From contig JAQGKM010000346.1 of assembly GCA_028290125.1 (NCBI GenBank), positions 1 through 12,676 of the forward strand: a DNA stretch of 12,676 bases. The letters run 5' to 3'. Position 1 is the first letter of the stretch; every line of letters starts with the position of its first letter. The notes under the pieces are model-generated. The model did not search any database and was not told the origin of the DNA. It worked only from the letters and a program-made list of their open reading frames with translations. Both the position numbers and the translations under genes were made by a program. Shown here in pieces: positions 1-5,865 of the stretch. Source of the DNA: Hyphomicrobiales bacterium (GTDB lineage Bacteria > Pseudomonadota > Alphaproteobacteria > Rhizobiales > Beijerinckiaceae).

Positions 1-361
1 AGACTTCGCGCATAACACTACGCGCTTCGTCGTGCTGTCGAAGACGCCCGACTGGGTCGCGCCCAACAATGGCCCGACGGTGACGACGTTCGTCTTCCGC
101 GTGCGCAACGTGCCTGCGGCGCTCTACAAGGCGCTCGGCGGTTTCGCGACCAATGGCGTGAACATGTCGAAGATCGAGAGCTACATGGTGGAAGGCGAAT
201 TCGCCGCGACGCAGTTTCTGGTCGATGTCGATGGCCATCCGGAAGATCCGGCTCTCGCGCGGGCTTTTGAAGAACTCGCGTTCTTCACGCGCGAAGTGCG
301 CATTCTGGGCGTCTATCCGGCGCATCCGTTCCGCATCGAGTCCCAGAAAGCGGCGGAGTAA
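1..361 (+). CDS. pheA: Prephenate dehydratase, C-terminal part (ACT domain)
   Basis: This is the 3' end of a gene whose start lies before the window; the reading frame is open from base 2 to the TAA at 359-361. Prephenate dehydratase converts prephenate to phenylpyruvate in phenylalanine synthesis, in the cytoplasm. The first residues (N-T-T-R-F-V-V-L) are the typical end of the catalytic domain. Then follows an ACT regulatory domain (T-T-F-V-F-R-V...PAALYKALGGFATNGVNM) and the ending LGVYPAHPF, which is characteristic of alphaproteobacterial monofunctional PheA. The ACT phenylalanine-binding motifs called GALV and ESRP in E. coli PheA appear here as PAAL and ESYM. The gene converges on folK, with a palindrome in between. 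An ATG at base 32 is internal and not the true start. Identification is confident; the catalytic domain itself is not visible. Confidence 0.93.
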   Translation, partial: DFAHNTTRFVVLSKTPDWVAPNNGPTVTTFVFRVRNVPAALYKALGGFATNGVNMSKIESYMVEGEFAATQFLVDVDGHPEDPALARAFEELAFFTREVRILGVYPAHPFRIESQKAAE

Positions 362-370
362 GCCTTCTTC

Positions 371-496
371 GTCATTGCGAGCGGAGCGAAGCAATCTGGT
401 CAGCGACGTTTCAGGTCGCCTGCGATCCTGGAAGATGCGCGGAGCCGAAACGTCTCACCCGCGGTCTCTGGATTGCTTCGCTTCGCTCGCAAAGAC
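371..496. repeat. Nested palindromic interspersed element (REP-like), copy 1
   Basis: The outer arms at 371-396 and 471-496 are inverted repeats of 26 bases matching at 24 positions. They carry the core TTGCGAGCG(g/a)AGCGAAGCAATC. An inner inverted pair, GACGTTTC at 405-412 and GAAACGTC at 447-454, is nested within. The element fills the space between the converging ends of pheA and folK; the right arm ends three bases before the folK stop codon. Elements with this core ("CATTGCGAGCGAAGCGAAGCAATCC"-like) are, as far as I know, common between genes in Bradyrhizobium-like and related Hyphomicrobiales genomes. There is no T-run, so it is not an obvious intrinsic terminator, although a transcript would fold into a strong hairpin that could protect both mRNA 3' ends. 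A second, worn copy lies at 11269-11353. Confidence 0.85.
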
Positions 497-499
497 GGC

Positions 500-1000
500 T
501 TACGCGCGTACCCGAGCGGTCGCCTCGTCGTCCACGCGCACGCCGCTCGCATCGGCCTGCGCCAACCAATCGCGCACGCTGCGCCCACCCAGCATCAAAT
601 CCGCATCGACATCCGCCAGCGGCGCCAGCACAAACGCGCGCTCTTTCGCGCGCGGGTGCGGGATCGTCAGGTCCGGCTCGTCGATTTTGGCATCGCCATA
701 GGCGATCACGTCGATGTCGATGTTGCGCGGTCCCCAGCGGTAATCGCGCACGCGGCCGCTGGTCTTTTCGATGCGAAGGCACAATTCGAGCAGCGCGCGC
801 GCCGAAAGTATCGTGTCGATCGCCGCCGCCATATTCAGGAAATCCGGCTGGTCGGTCACGCCCCAAGGCGGCGTGCGGTAGACGCGCGAGATTGCAACGA
901 GGGTCACGCCCTCAGCGGCTTCCAGCGCCCGCAGCGCGGTCAGGAATTCGCCCGCGACGTCGCCCAGGTTGCCGCCGAGCGCAAGGTAAGCGCGTGTCAT
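500..1000 (-). CDS. folK: 2-amino-4-hydroxy-6-hydroxymethyldihydropteridine pyrophosphokinase (HPPK)
   Basis: The enzyme transfers pyrophosphate from ATP to 6-hydroxymethyl-7,8-dihydropterin, the step of folate synthesis just before dihydropteroate synthase. The 166-residue product has the usual HPPK length. It shows YLALGGNLGD at 5-14, the pterin loop YRTPPWGVTDQPDFLN at 41-56, RWGPRNIDIDVI at 88-99 and IPHPR...RAFVLAPL at 113-128. Asp95 and Asp97, the family's magnesium ligands, are present. Translation starts at ATG 1000-998, which overlaps the TGA of folB (ATGA), so it is probably coupled. It is the last gene of the minus-strand folP-folB-folK unit, and its stop abuts a palindromic element. 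The C-terminal tail after about residue 145 (ASGVRVDDEATARVRA) is poorly conserved. No key residue is missing. Confidence 0.97.
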   Translation of the reverse strand: MTRAYLALGGNLGDVAGEFLTALRALEAAEGVTLVAISRVYRTPPWGVTDQPDFLNMAAAIDTILSARALLELCLRIEKTSGRVRDYRWGPRNIDIDVIAYGDAKIDEPDLTIPHPRAKERAFVLAPLADVDADLMLGGRSVRDWLAQADASGVRVDDEATARVRA

Positions 1001-1368
1001 GCGTCGCTGCGCGACAGGCGCAAATGGATGCCGACCGCCGACAGACGCTCCGCGATCGGCGGCTTCAGCTTGCGCACGCGCAGGTCCACGCAGGTCACTG
1101 TCGGGAATTCTTCAAGCAGGCCGCGCGCCATCGCGCCCGCCGCTGCTTCGACGAGCTTGTAACGCGTATCGACGAAGAGCTTGCGAACCGTCTTGACGAT
1201 CCGGTCGTAGTCAAGCGCATCGCCGAGTTCATCGGACGCTGCGGCGCGCGAAATGTCGGTCGTCAGTTCGAGATCGAGCAGAAACGCCTGGCCGAACTCG
1301 CCCTCGTGGCGGTGCCAGCCGTGATAGGCGTGGAGTTCGAGCGCTTCGATGAGAACTTGCGCGATCAT
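997..1368 (-). CDS. folB: Dihydroneopterin aldolase
   Basis: FolB cleaves 7,8-dihydroneopterin to 6-hydroxymethyl-7,8-dihydropterin and glycolaldehyde, supplying the substrate of FolK. The protein has 123 residues, normal for this small, oligomeric, tunnel-fold enzyme. Visible family landmarks are YHG at 15-17 followed by Glu22, Tyr54 in the ALDYDRIV stretch, LVEA with Glu74 (pterin anchoring), and Lys100 in VRKLKPPI (catalytic lysine). These positions match the numbering of the well-studied Staphylococcus aureus enzyme. Both ends overlap neighbours by four bases: its ATG overlaps the stop of folP at 1365-1368, and its TGA overlaps the start of folK at 997-1000. Translational coupling of the three enzymes is therefore likely. 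There is no separate ribosome-binding site to decide the start, but the overlap and the conserved N-terminus support it. Confidence 0.96.
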   Translation of the reverse strand: MIAQVLIEALELHAYHGWHRHEGEFGQAFLLDLELTTDISRAAASDELGDALDYDRIVKTVRKLFVDTRYKLVEAAAGAMARGLLEEFPTVTCVDLRVRKLKPPIAERLSAVGIHLRLSRSDA

Positions 1369-2204
1369 GCCCGTCCCTGTGCTGTGAAGGCGGCGACCAT
1401 TTTCATGGCGTCGACGTGAGGCGCGACGTCATGCGCGCGAATGATGCGGGCGCCTTGCAGCGCGCCGAGCGTGTGAAGCGCGAGCGTGCCGGCGAGCCGG
1501 TCGCGCGGATCGGCGCGGCCCGTCACGGCGCCGACGATGCGCTTGCGCGAGGCGCCGAGCAGCACCGGGCAGCCGAGCGCGGCGAGCGCGCCGATCTCGC
1601 GCACGAGCGTCATGTTCTGTTCGGGCGTCTTGCCGAAGCCGATGCCGGGATCGAGGATCAACCGGTCGAGCGAAATGCGCGCGGCCTGTGCAATCTCCAT
1701 CGAACGCAGCAGGAAGGCACGCACCTCTTGGACGATGTCGAGCGACGCGTCTTCGCTCTCGCGATTGTGCATCAGCACTGCCGCGGCGCCATGGTCGGCG
1801 ACGACGCGCGCCATGTCGGGGTCGCGTTGAAAACCCCAGACGTCATTGACGATGGACGCGCCGGCGGCGAGCGCGCGGGCCGCGACCTTCGCCTTCATGG
1901 TGTCGATGGAGATCGGAATGGAGACTTGCGCCGCGAGCGCGCGGATGACCGGCTCGACGCGGGCGATTTCGTCCTCGGCCGAAACGGGCGTGTAGCCGGG
2001 CCGCGTCGATTCCCCGCCGATGTCGAGAATGTCGGCGCCTTCGGCGGCCATCTGCAGTCCGTGCGCGACGGCGCGCGCGCCCTCGTCATGGCGCCCGCCA
2101 TCCGAAAAGGAATCGGGCGTCACGTTGAGAACGCCCATCACGAGGGGCCGCGCCGCAAGGCGCAGGACCCGTCCGCCGGGCAGGGGAACGCTGCTGTTGG
2201 TCAT
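1365..2204 (-). CDS. folP: Dihydropteroate synthase
   Basis: FolP condenses 6-hydroxymethyl-dihydropterin pyrophosphate with p-aminobenzoate to give dihydropteroate; it is the target of sulfonamides. The 279-residue TIM-barrel protein shows every classical motif: GVLNVTPDSFSDGG (24-37), DIGGESTRPG (61-70), SIDT (99-102), NDVWG (120-124), LDPGIGFGKT (184-193), GASRKR (217-222) and IRAHDV (255-260). None of the pterin- or pABA-binding landmarks looks altered, so there is no sequence sign of acquired sulfonamide resistance. It is the first gene of folP-folB-folK on the minus strand, and its stop overlaps the start of folB. The start at 2204 lacks a clear Shine-Dalgarno sequence, but a perfect TTGACA lies just upstream (2241-2236). 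A 212-base gap with a composite palindrome separates it from nudC upstream. Confidence 0.97.
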   Translation of the reverse strand: MTNSSVPLPGGRVLRLAARPLVMGVLNVTPDSFSDGGRHDEGARAVAHGLQMAAEGADILDIGGESTRPGYTPVSAEDEIARVEPVIRALAAQVSIPISIDTMKAKVAARALAAGASIVNDVWGFQRDPDMARVVADHGAAAVLMHNRESEDASLDIVQEVRAFLLRSMEIAQAARISLDRLILDPGIGFGKTPEQNMTLVREIGALAALGCPVLLGASRKRIVGAVTGRADPRDRLAGTLALHTLGALQGARIIRAHDVAPHVDAMKMVAAFTAQGRA

Positions 2205-2212
2205 CGCGCGCC

Positions 2213-2241
2213 CATCAACGTCAGGCGCGGGTTTCTGTCAA
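2213..2241 (-). promoter_or_regulatory. Candidate promoter for folP-folB-folK
   Basis: On the minus strand a perfect -35 box TTGACA (2241-2236) is followed after 17 bases by TTGATG (2218-2213), a poor -10 match. Transcription would begin only a few bases before the folP ATG at 2204. The -35 match is good but the -10 is weak, so this is tentative; read-through from nudC is the alternative. Confidence 0.28.
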
Positions 2242-2257
2242 CGCGGCGGTGAGCGTT

Positions 2258-2397
2258 CCTTCTCCCGCACTGGCGGGAGAAGGTGGCGCGCGAAGCGCGA
2301 CGGATGAGGGCGGTTCCACATCAGACGTGATGCACCGGCAGGCGCCCTCACCCGTCTGGCTGCGCCAGACACCCTCTCCCGCCAGCGCGGGAGAGGG
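2258..2397. repeat. Composite palindromic repeat (CCTCTCCC type), copy A
   Basis: Three hairpins occur in order. The first is CCTTCTCCCGC/GCGGGAGAAGG (11-bp perfect stem, 2258-2268 with 2273-2283). The second is GTCTGGC/GCCAGAC (2354-2360 with 2364-2370). The third is CCCTCTCCCGC/GCGGGAGAGGG (11-bp perfect stem, 2372-2382 with 2387-2397). Between the first and second, a GATGAGGG...CCCTCACCC pair pairs loosely, so the element is nested as well as modular. It fills most of the gap between nudC and folP. No T-run follows either outer hairpin, so neither is a typical intrinsic terminator. Copy B, with the same order of parts, is at 6483-6610. It carries no coding signal; open frames through it are by-products of base composition. 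Confidence 0.85.
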
Positions 2398-2416
2398 GCG
2401 CACCGGCGGATATGCT

Positions 2417-3364
2417 TCAGAACCCGGGCTCCCGCGCCTCCGCGAACGCCCGCATCAGGTGGTGGGCGATGGCGATCGGCGCCGGCGCGATCAGGCCGCC
2501 GGGGTGCGCTCCGGCGAACATCGCCTGCACCTCCGTGCGGCTGATCCAGCGGGCGTCTTCCAGTTCGGTCGTGTCGACGACGATCTCGCGCGATAGCGCC
2601 TGCGCGAAGCAGCCGATCATCAGCGAGGCGGGGAACGGCCAGGGCTGCGAGGCGTGGTAGGCGACGGCGCCGACGCGCACGCCGGCTTCCTCCGCCACCT
2701 CGCGCCGCACGGCGGCCTCCACCGTCTCGCCCGGCTCGATGAAGCCCGCCAGCGCCGAATACATGCCGGGATTGAAACGCGGCTGGCGCCCGACGAGGCA
2801 GGTGTCGCCATCCGTCACCAGCATGATGACGACCGGATCGGTCCGCGGAAAATGCTGGGCCGAGCAGGCGGCGCAGAGCCGCTTCCAGCCGCCGGAGGAC
2901 GCCTGCGTGGCGGCGCCGCACTGGGCGCAGAAGCGGTGGCGGGCGTGCCAGTGGAGGATGCTCTTGGCCTGCGCCATCACGCCGAGCAGCGGCGCGGGCA
3001 GCAGGCCCTGCACCGCGAGGCTGCGCAGGTCGAGACTCACCAGCCCGGTGTCGCCCTCGCCCGATTCAGGCGCCGCCTCCTCGAGCAGCGTCGCGAAGAT
3101 GGCGCCGGCGTCGTCCTGCCCGAGCAGAACCGTCTCCCGCGCGGAGCCCAGCGCAGCGAGATCGCGCGCGCCGAAGAAAGGATCGAGCGCCGCGCCGCGC
3201 TGGCGCAGCAGCGGGATGTCGCCGGTGAACACCACGTGTCGGACAGTCTGCGCCTCGCGCAGCCGGGCCACGAAGGCGGGGTCGTCGCGATGATTGGCGA
3301 GGCGATCGAGCGGATTGGCTCCATAGCCGGTGAGGGCGGAGGCGTCGTATGTGGGGTTTTGCAT
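2417..3364 (-). CDS. nudC: NAD(+) diphosphatase / NADH pyrophosphatase (Nudix, NudC family)
   Basis: NudC hydrolyses NAD(H) to NMN(H) and AMP; family members can also remove NAD caps from RNA. The protein has 315 residues: a variable N-terminal domain (about 1-140), a zinc ribbon with Cys146, Cys149, Cys164 and Cys167, and a Nudix domain. The Nudix box runs from Gly207 to Val229 and fits GX5EX7REUXEEXGU completely (Glu213, Arg221, Glu222, Glu225, Glu226). SQPWPFPAS at 239-247 is the signature that separates NADH pyrophosphatases from other Nudix enzymes. The gene is divergent from the SRP RNA gene and lies upstream of folP on the same strand. The start at 3364 has no Shine-Dalgarno sequence, and a good -10 box ends only 8 bases before it, suggesting a leaderless mRNA. 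A few residues of uncertainty in the start remain. Confidence 0.95.
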   Translation of the reverse strand: MQNPTYDASALTGYGANPLDRLANHRDDPAFVARLREAQTVRHVVFTGDIPLLRQRGAALDPFFGARDLAALGSARETVLLGQDDAGAIFATLLEEAAPESGEGDTGLVSLDLRSLAVQGLLPAPLLGVMAQAKSILHWHARHRFCAQCGAATQASSGGWKRLCAACSAQHFPRTDPVVIMLVTDGDTCLVGRQPRFNPGMYSALAGFIEPGETVEAAVRREVAEEAGVRVGAVAYHASQPWPFPASLMIGCFAQALSREIVVDTTELEDARWISRTEVQAMFAGAHPGGLIAPAPIAIAHHLMRAFAEAREPGF

Positions 3365-3372
3365 GATGGCTT

Positions 3373-3400
3373 ATTCTAGGGCGCAGGCCGATGATGTGAA
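3373..3400 (-). promoter_or_regulatory. Candidate nudC promoter
   Basis: On the minus strand TTCACA (3400-3395; 5 of 6 to TTGACA), a 16-base spacer and TAGAAT (3378-3373; 5 of 6 to TATAAT) form a good housekeeping-type promoter. Initiation would fall near 3366-3367, two or three bases before the nudC ATG, so the transcript would be leaderless or nearly so. Confidence 0.5.
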
Positions 3401-3417
3401 AGCCCGGCCTCAGGCCC

Positions 3418-3446
3418 TTGCATCGCACGCGCCGGACTGCCAAATA
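3418..3446 (+). promoter_or_regulatory. Candidate promoter for the SRP RNA gene
   Basis: TTGCAT (3418-3423), a 17-base spacer and CAAATA (3441-3446) stand immediately before the SRP RNA. The expected start site, about 3452-3454, coincides with the first base of the terminal helix of the RNA. The hexamers are only moderate matches, so the main support is position. It would be divergent from, and close to, the nudC promoter. Confidence 0.4.
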
Positions 3447-3449
3447 GGG

Positions 3450-3549
3450 CTCGGGAGGTTGGCGGTGGACGCACCACTCGCCAATCGGGTCAGGTCCGGA
3501 AGGAAGCAGCCCTAACGAGACCGGGCGGGTCTCTGTCCAGCCTCCTACC
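3450..3549 (+). ncRNA. ffs: 4.5S signal recognition particle RNA (bacterial small SRP type)
   Basis: This RNA binds Ffh and guides ribosomes making membrane proteins to the membrane. The universally conserved apical part is present: GGTCAGGTCCGGAAGGAAGC starts at 3488, with a GGAA tetraloop at 3498-3501 closed by CC/GG and the asymmetric Ffh-binding internal loop (CAGG opposite AGCAG). The ends pair as a terminal helix: GGGAGGTTGG (3453-3462) with CCAGCCTCCT (3537-3546), including G-U pairs. The length of about 100 bases, without the Alu domain, is normal for alphaproteobacteria. The exact ends are uncertain by a few bases. dnaX starts about 60 bases downstream on the same strand, the usual arrangement in this order, and no intrinsic terminator separates them. 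Confidence 0.95.
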
Positions 3550-3609
3550 ATTTCGCCCGGCGCGCGGCCTCTTGCCCGGCCGGGCCTGTCGCGAACTGGC
3601 CTCCGCAGC

Positions 3610-5529
3610 ATGACCGACGCGCTTCCGCCGATCTCCTCAAGTCCGGGTGGCGGCGAAACCGCCCTGTTTCCCGACGCCGGTGAAGCCCCTTCGCTCGGGC
3701 TCGCCCTCGGTCCGTCGCCCGCGCCGCAGACGAACGGCGAATATCGCGTGCTGGCGCGCAAGTACCGGCCTTCGAGCTTCGACGACCTGATCGGCCAGGA
3801 AGCCATGGTGAGAACGCTCACCAACGCCTTCAAGCTCGATCGCATTCATCAGGCCTACATCCTCACGGGCGTGCGCGGAGTCGGCAAGACGACGACCGCC
3901 CGCATTCTCGCGCGCGCCTTCAACTACGAGCTGCCTGCGCACGACGGCCAGCCGGCCATCGACCGCCCGACCGTCGACATGCCCGTGCTCGGCGTGCACT
4001 GCCAGGCGATCATCGAGAGCCGCCATGTCGACGTGATCGAGATGGACGCCGCCTCGCACACCGGCATCGACGACATCCGCGAGATCATCGAGAGCGCGCG
4101 CTATCGCCCGGTGATGGCGCGCTGCAAGGTCTACATCATCGACGAAGTGCACATGCTGTCGAAGGCCGCCTTCAACGGCCTTCTCAAGACGCTCGAAGAG
4201 CCGCCGCCGCACGTGCGCTTCCTGTTCGCCACGACCGAGATCGACAAGGTGCCGGTGACGGTGCGCTCGCGCTGCCAGCGCTTCGACCTGCGCCGCATCG
4301 AATCCAACGTGCTGATCGATCATCTCGCGGGCATCTGCCGGCAGGAGCATGTCGGCGTGTCGCGCGAGGCGCTCGCTCTGGTGACTCGCGCGGCCGAAGG
4401 CTCGGTACGCGACGCGCTGTCGCTGCTCGACCAGGCGATTGCGCATGGCTCGTCCGCCGGCGCCGAGGAAATCGCCGCGACGACGATCCGCGACATGCTC
4501 GGCGTCGCCGATCGCGCGCGCATCGTCGACATGTTCGAGAGCGTCATGAAGGGCGACATCGGGCAGGCGATGACCGCCATGAAGGAGCAGTACGACCAGG
4601 GCGCCGACCCGGCGCTGATCCTGTCCGACCTTGCCGAATTCGTGCATTTCGTCACGCGCCTGCGCATCATTCCGGATGCGCACAACGACGCCGCCGCCAC
4701 CGAGGAAGAGGTGACGCGCGGCAAGGAATTCGCCGCCTTGCTCGGCCCCGCCGTGCTGACGCGCGCGTGGCAGATCCTGTCCAAGGGCATCCAGGACGTG
4801 CGGCATTCGCCGCGTCCCCTCGCCGCCGCCGACATGGTGCTGGTGCGGCTGGGCTACGCGTCCGACCTGCCGACGCCCGAAGATCTGATCAAGCGCCTGC
4901 AGGACACGCCGCCGCCCGCGCGCGGTCCGGCGCCTTCGTTGCCGTCCGGCGGTAACGGCGGCGGCGCCACGGCCTATGCGCAAGGCGGGTCGGCTCTTCG
5001 CATGACGGCGTCGGCGCCACTCGCTTCGCCCCGCGCGCAGGCCGCCGCCGCGCCCGGCGTACGCATTGCGACCCTGCAGGATATGATCGCGCTGGCGCAG
5101 GCCAATCGCGACATCCAGACCAAGATCGCGCTCGAGCGCGATGTGCGTGTCGTGCGCATCGAGGGCAATTCATTCGAGTTTTCGCTGGCGCCCGGCGCCT
5201 CCCCGCAGATCGCCCAGTCGCTCATGCGCAAGCTCTCCGACTGGACGGGCGAGCGCTGGATGGTCGCCGTGTCGAGCGAAGCCGGCGCGGCGACCGTGAA
5301 GGAAGTCAGCGAGGCGAAGGAAGCCGAGCGCATGCGCGGCGTGCGTGCCGAGCCGCTGGTGCGCAGCGTGCTGGAGCGTTTTCCCGGCGCGGAAATTATC
5401 GCGGTGCGCACGATCGACGAGCCCGACACGGCGCCGGCGCCGGCCTCGTTCCGGCCGGGCGGCGCCATCAATGACGACGTGGTCTACGCCGACACCGAAA
5501 TCGGCGAAGACGCCGACGACGATCTCTGA
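3610..5529 (+). CDS. dnaX: DNA polymerase III subunits gamma/tau (clamp loader ATPase)
   Basis: DnaX is the ATPase that loads the beta clamp on DNA and ties the replicative polymerases together. The 639-residue product has a 44-residue Pro/Gly/Ala-rich N-terminal extension and then the AAA+ module beginning EYRVLARKYRP. Walker A is GVRGVGKT (87-94), Walker B is VYIIDEVH (174-181), the SRC arginine-finger motif is at 220-222 and the sensor-2 region GSVRDALSLLDQ is at 264-275. A collar domain follows to about 420. A low-complexity Pro/Ala/Gly linker (about 433-483) then leads to a C-terminal tau-like domain (about 485-600) and an acidic tail. Three of the four zinc-module cysteines of E. coli DnaX are absent; only Cys131 remains in the LGVHCQAI segment. 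No A-rich slippery site for making a short gamma form is seen. The start lacks a clear Shine-Dalgarno sequence. ybaB and recR follow directly. Confidence 0.96.
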   Translation: MTDALPPISSSPGGGETALFPDAGEAPSLGLALGPSPAPQTNGEYRVLARKYRPSSFDDLIGQEAMVRTLTNAFKLDRIHQAYILTGVRGVGKTTTARILARAFNYELPAHDGQPAIDRPTVDMPVLGVHCQAIIESRHVDVIEMDAASHTGIDDIREIIESARYRPVMARCKVYIIDEVHMLSKAAFNGLLKTLEEPPPHVRFLFATTEIDKVPVTVRSRCQRFDLRRIESNVLIDHLAGICRQEHVGVSREALALVTRAAEGSVRDALSLLDQAIAHGSSAGAEEIAATTIRDMLGVADRARIVDMFESVMKGDIGQAMTAMKEQYDQGADPALILSDLAEFVHFVTRLRIIPDAHNDAAATEEEVTRGKEFAALLGPAVLTRAWQILSKGIQDVRHSPRPLAAADMVLVRLGYASDLPTPEDLIKRLQDTPPPARGPAPSLPSGGNGGGATAYAQGGSALRMTASAPLASPRAQAAAAPGVRIATLQDMIALAQANRDIQTKIALERDVRVVRIEGNSFEFSLAPGASPQIAQSLMRKLSDWTGERWMVAVSSEAGAATVKEVSEAKEAERMRGVRAEPLVRSVLERFPGAEIIAVRTIDEPDTAPAPASFRPGGAINDDVVYADTEIGEDADDDL

Positions 5530-5540
5530 GGAGCATTCGC

Positions 5541-5864
5541 ATGAAAGACATGTTCGGACTGATGAAGCAGGCGCAGGCCATGCAGCAGAAGATGCAGGAC
5601 CTGCAGGCCGAAGTCGAAAACGTCACGGTCGAGGGACAGTCGGGCGGCGGCATGGTGCGAGTCACGCTCACCGCCAAGGGCGTCATGCGCGCGATCGCCA
5701 TCGACGACTCGCTGCTCGCGCCGTCCGATAAGGAATTTCTCGAAGTACTTCTCGTCACCGCGCATGAGGATGCGCGCCGCAAGGTCGAGGCGCTCGTCGC
5801 CGAGAAGATGCAGGCGATCACCGCCGGCCTGCCGTTGCCTCCGGGCATGAAGCTGCCGTTCTGA
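5541..5864 (+). CDS. ybaB: Nucleoid-associated protein, YbaB/EbfC family
   Basis: Members of this family are small dimeric DNA-binding proteins, usually encoded between dnaX and recR. The 107-residue product starts MKDMFGLMKQAQAMQQKMQ, the typical amphipathic, glutamine-rich first helix. It continues through a central beta-sheet region (V-T-V-E-G-Q-S-G-G-G-M-V-R-V) and ends PLPPGMKLPF, also typical. A good ribosome-binding site, GAGGAG at 5528-5533, overlaps the dnaX stop codon and sits seven bases before the ATG. It is therefore cotranscribed with, and translated right after, dnaX. recR begins one base after its stop. The biological role of the family is not firmly settled; a role in replication fork or recombination-related DNA organisation is inferred from the constant neighbours. 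Confidence 0.95.
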   Translation: MKDMFGLMKQAQAMQQKMQDLQAEVENVTVEGQSGGGMVRVTLTAKGVMRAIAIDDSLLAPSDKEFLEVLLVTAHEDARRKVEALVAEKMQAITAGLPLPPGMKLPF

Positions 5865-5865
5865 A

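Noticed and set aside
225..1162. Several long plus-strand open frames across the folK region
   Set aside because: They are antisense to folK and folB, pass through the palindrome at 371-496, and show no recognisable domains.
2238..2921. Open frames on either strand through the repeat between nudC and folP
   Set aside because: They run through hairpin repeats and give Arg/Pro-rich peptides without homology; the real frame in 2417-3364 is nudC.
3574..3585. Perfect palindrome GCCCGGCCGGGC after the SRP RNA as a terminator
   Set aside because: It has no loop and no T-run; a 12-base palindrome of only G and C is expected now and then in DNA this GC-rich.
3637..4983. A 448-codon open frame antisense to dnaX
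   Set aside because: It is Arg/His/Val-rich with no domain-like sequence and mirrors the GC-biased codon positions of dnaX, which has complete motifs on the other strand.
3610..5529. Programmed frameshift in dnaX to make a short gamma form
   Set aside because: No A-rich slippery heptamer like that of E. coli dnaX is visible in the linker region; transcriptional slippage cannot be excluded but has no support here.
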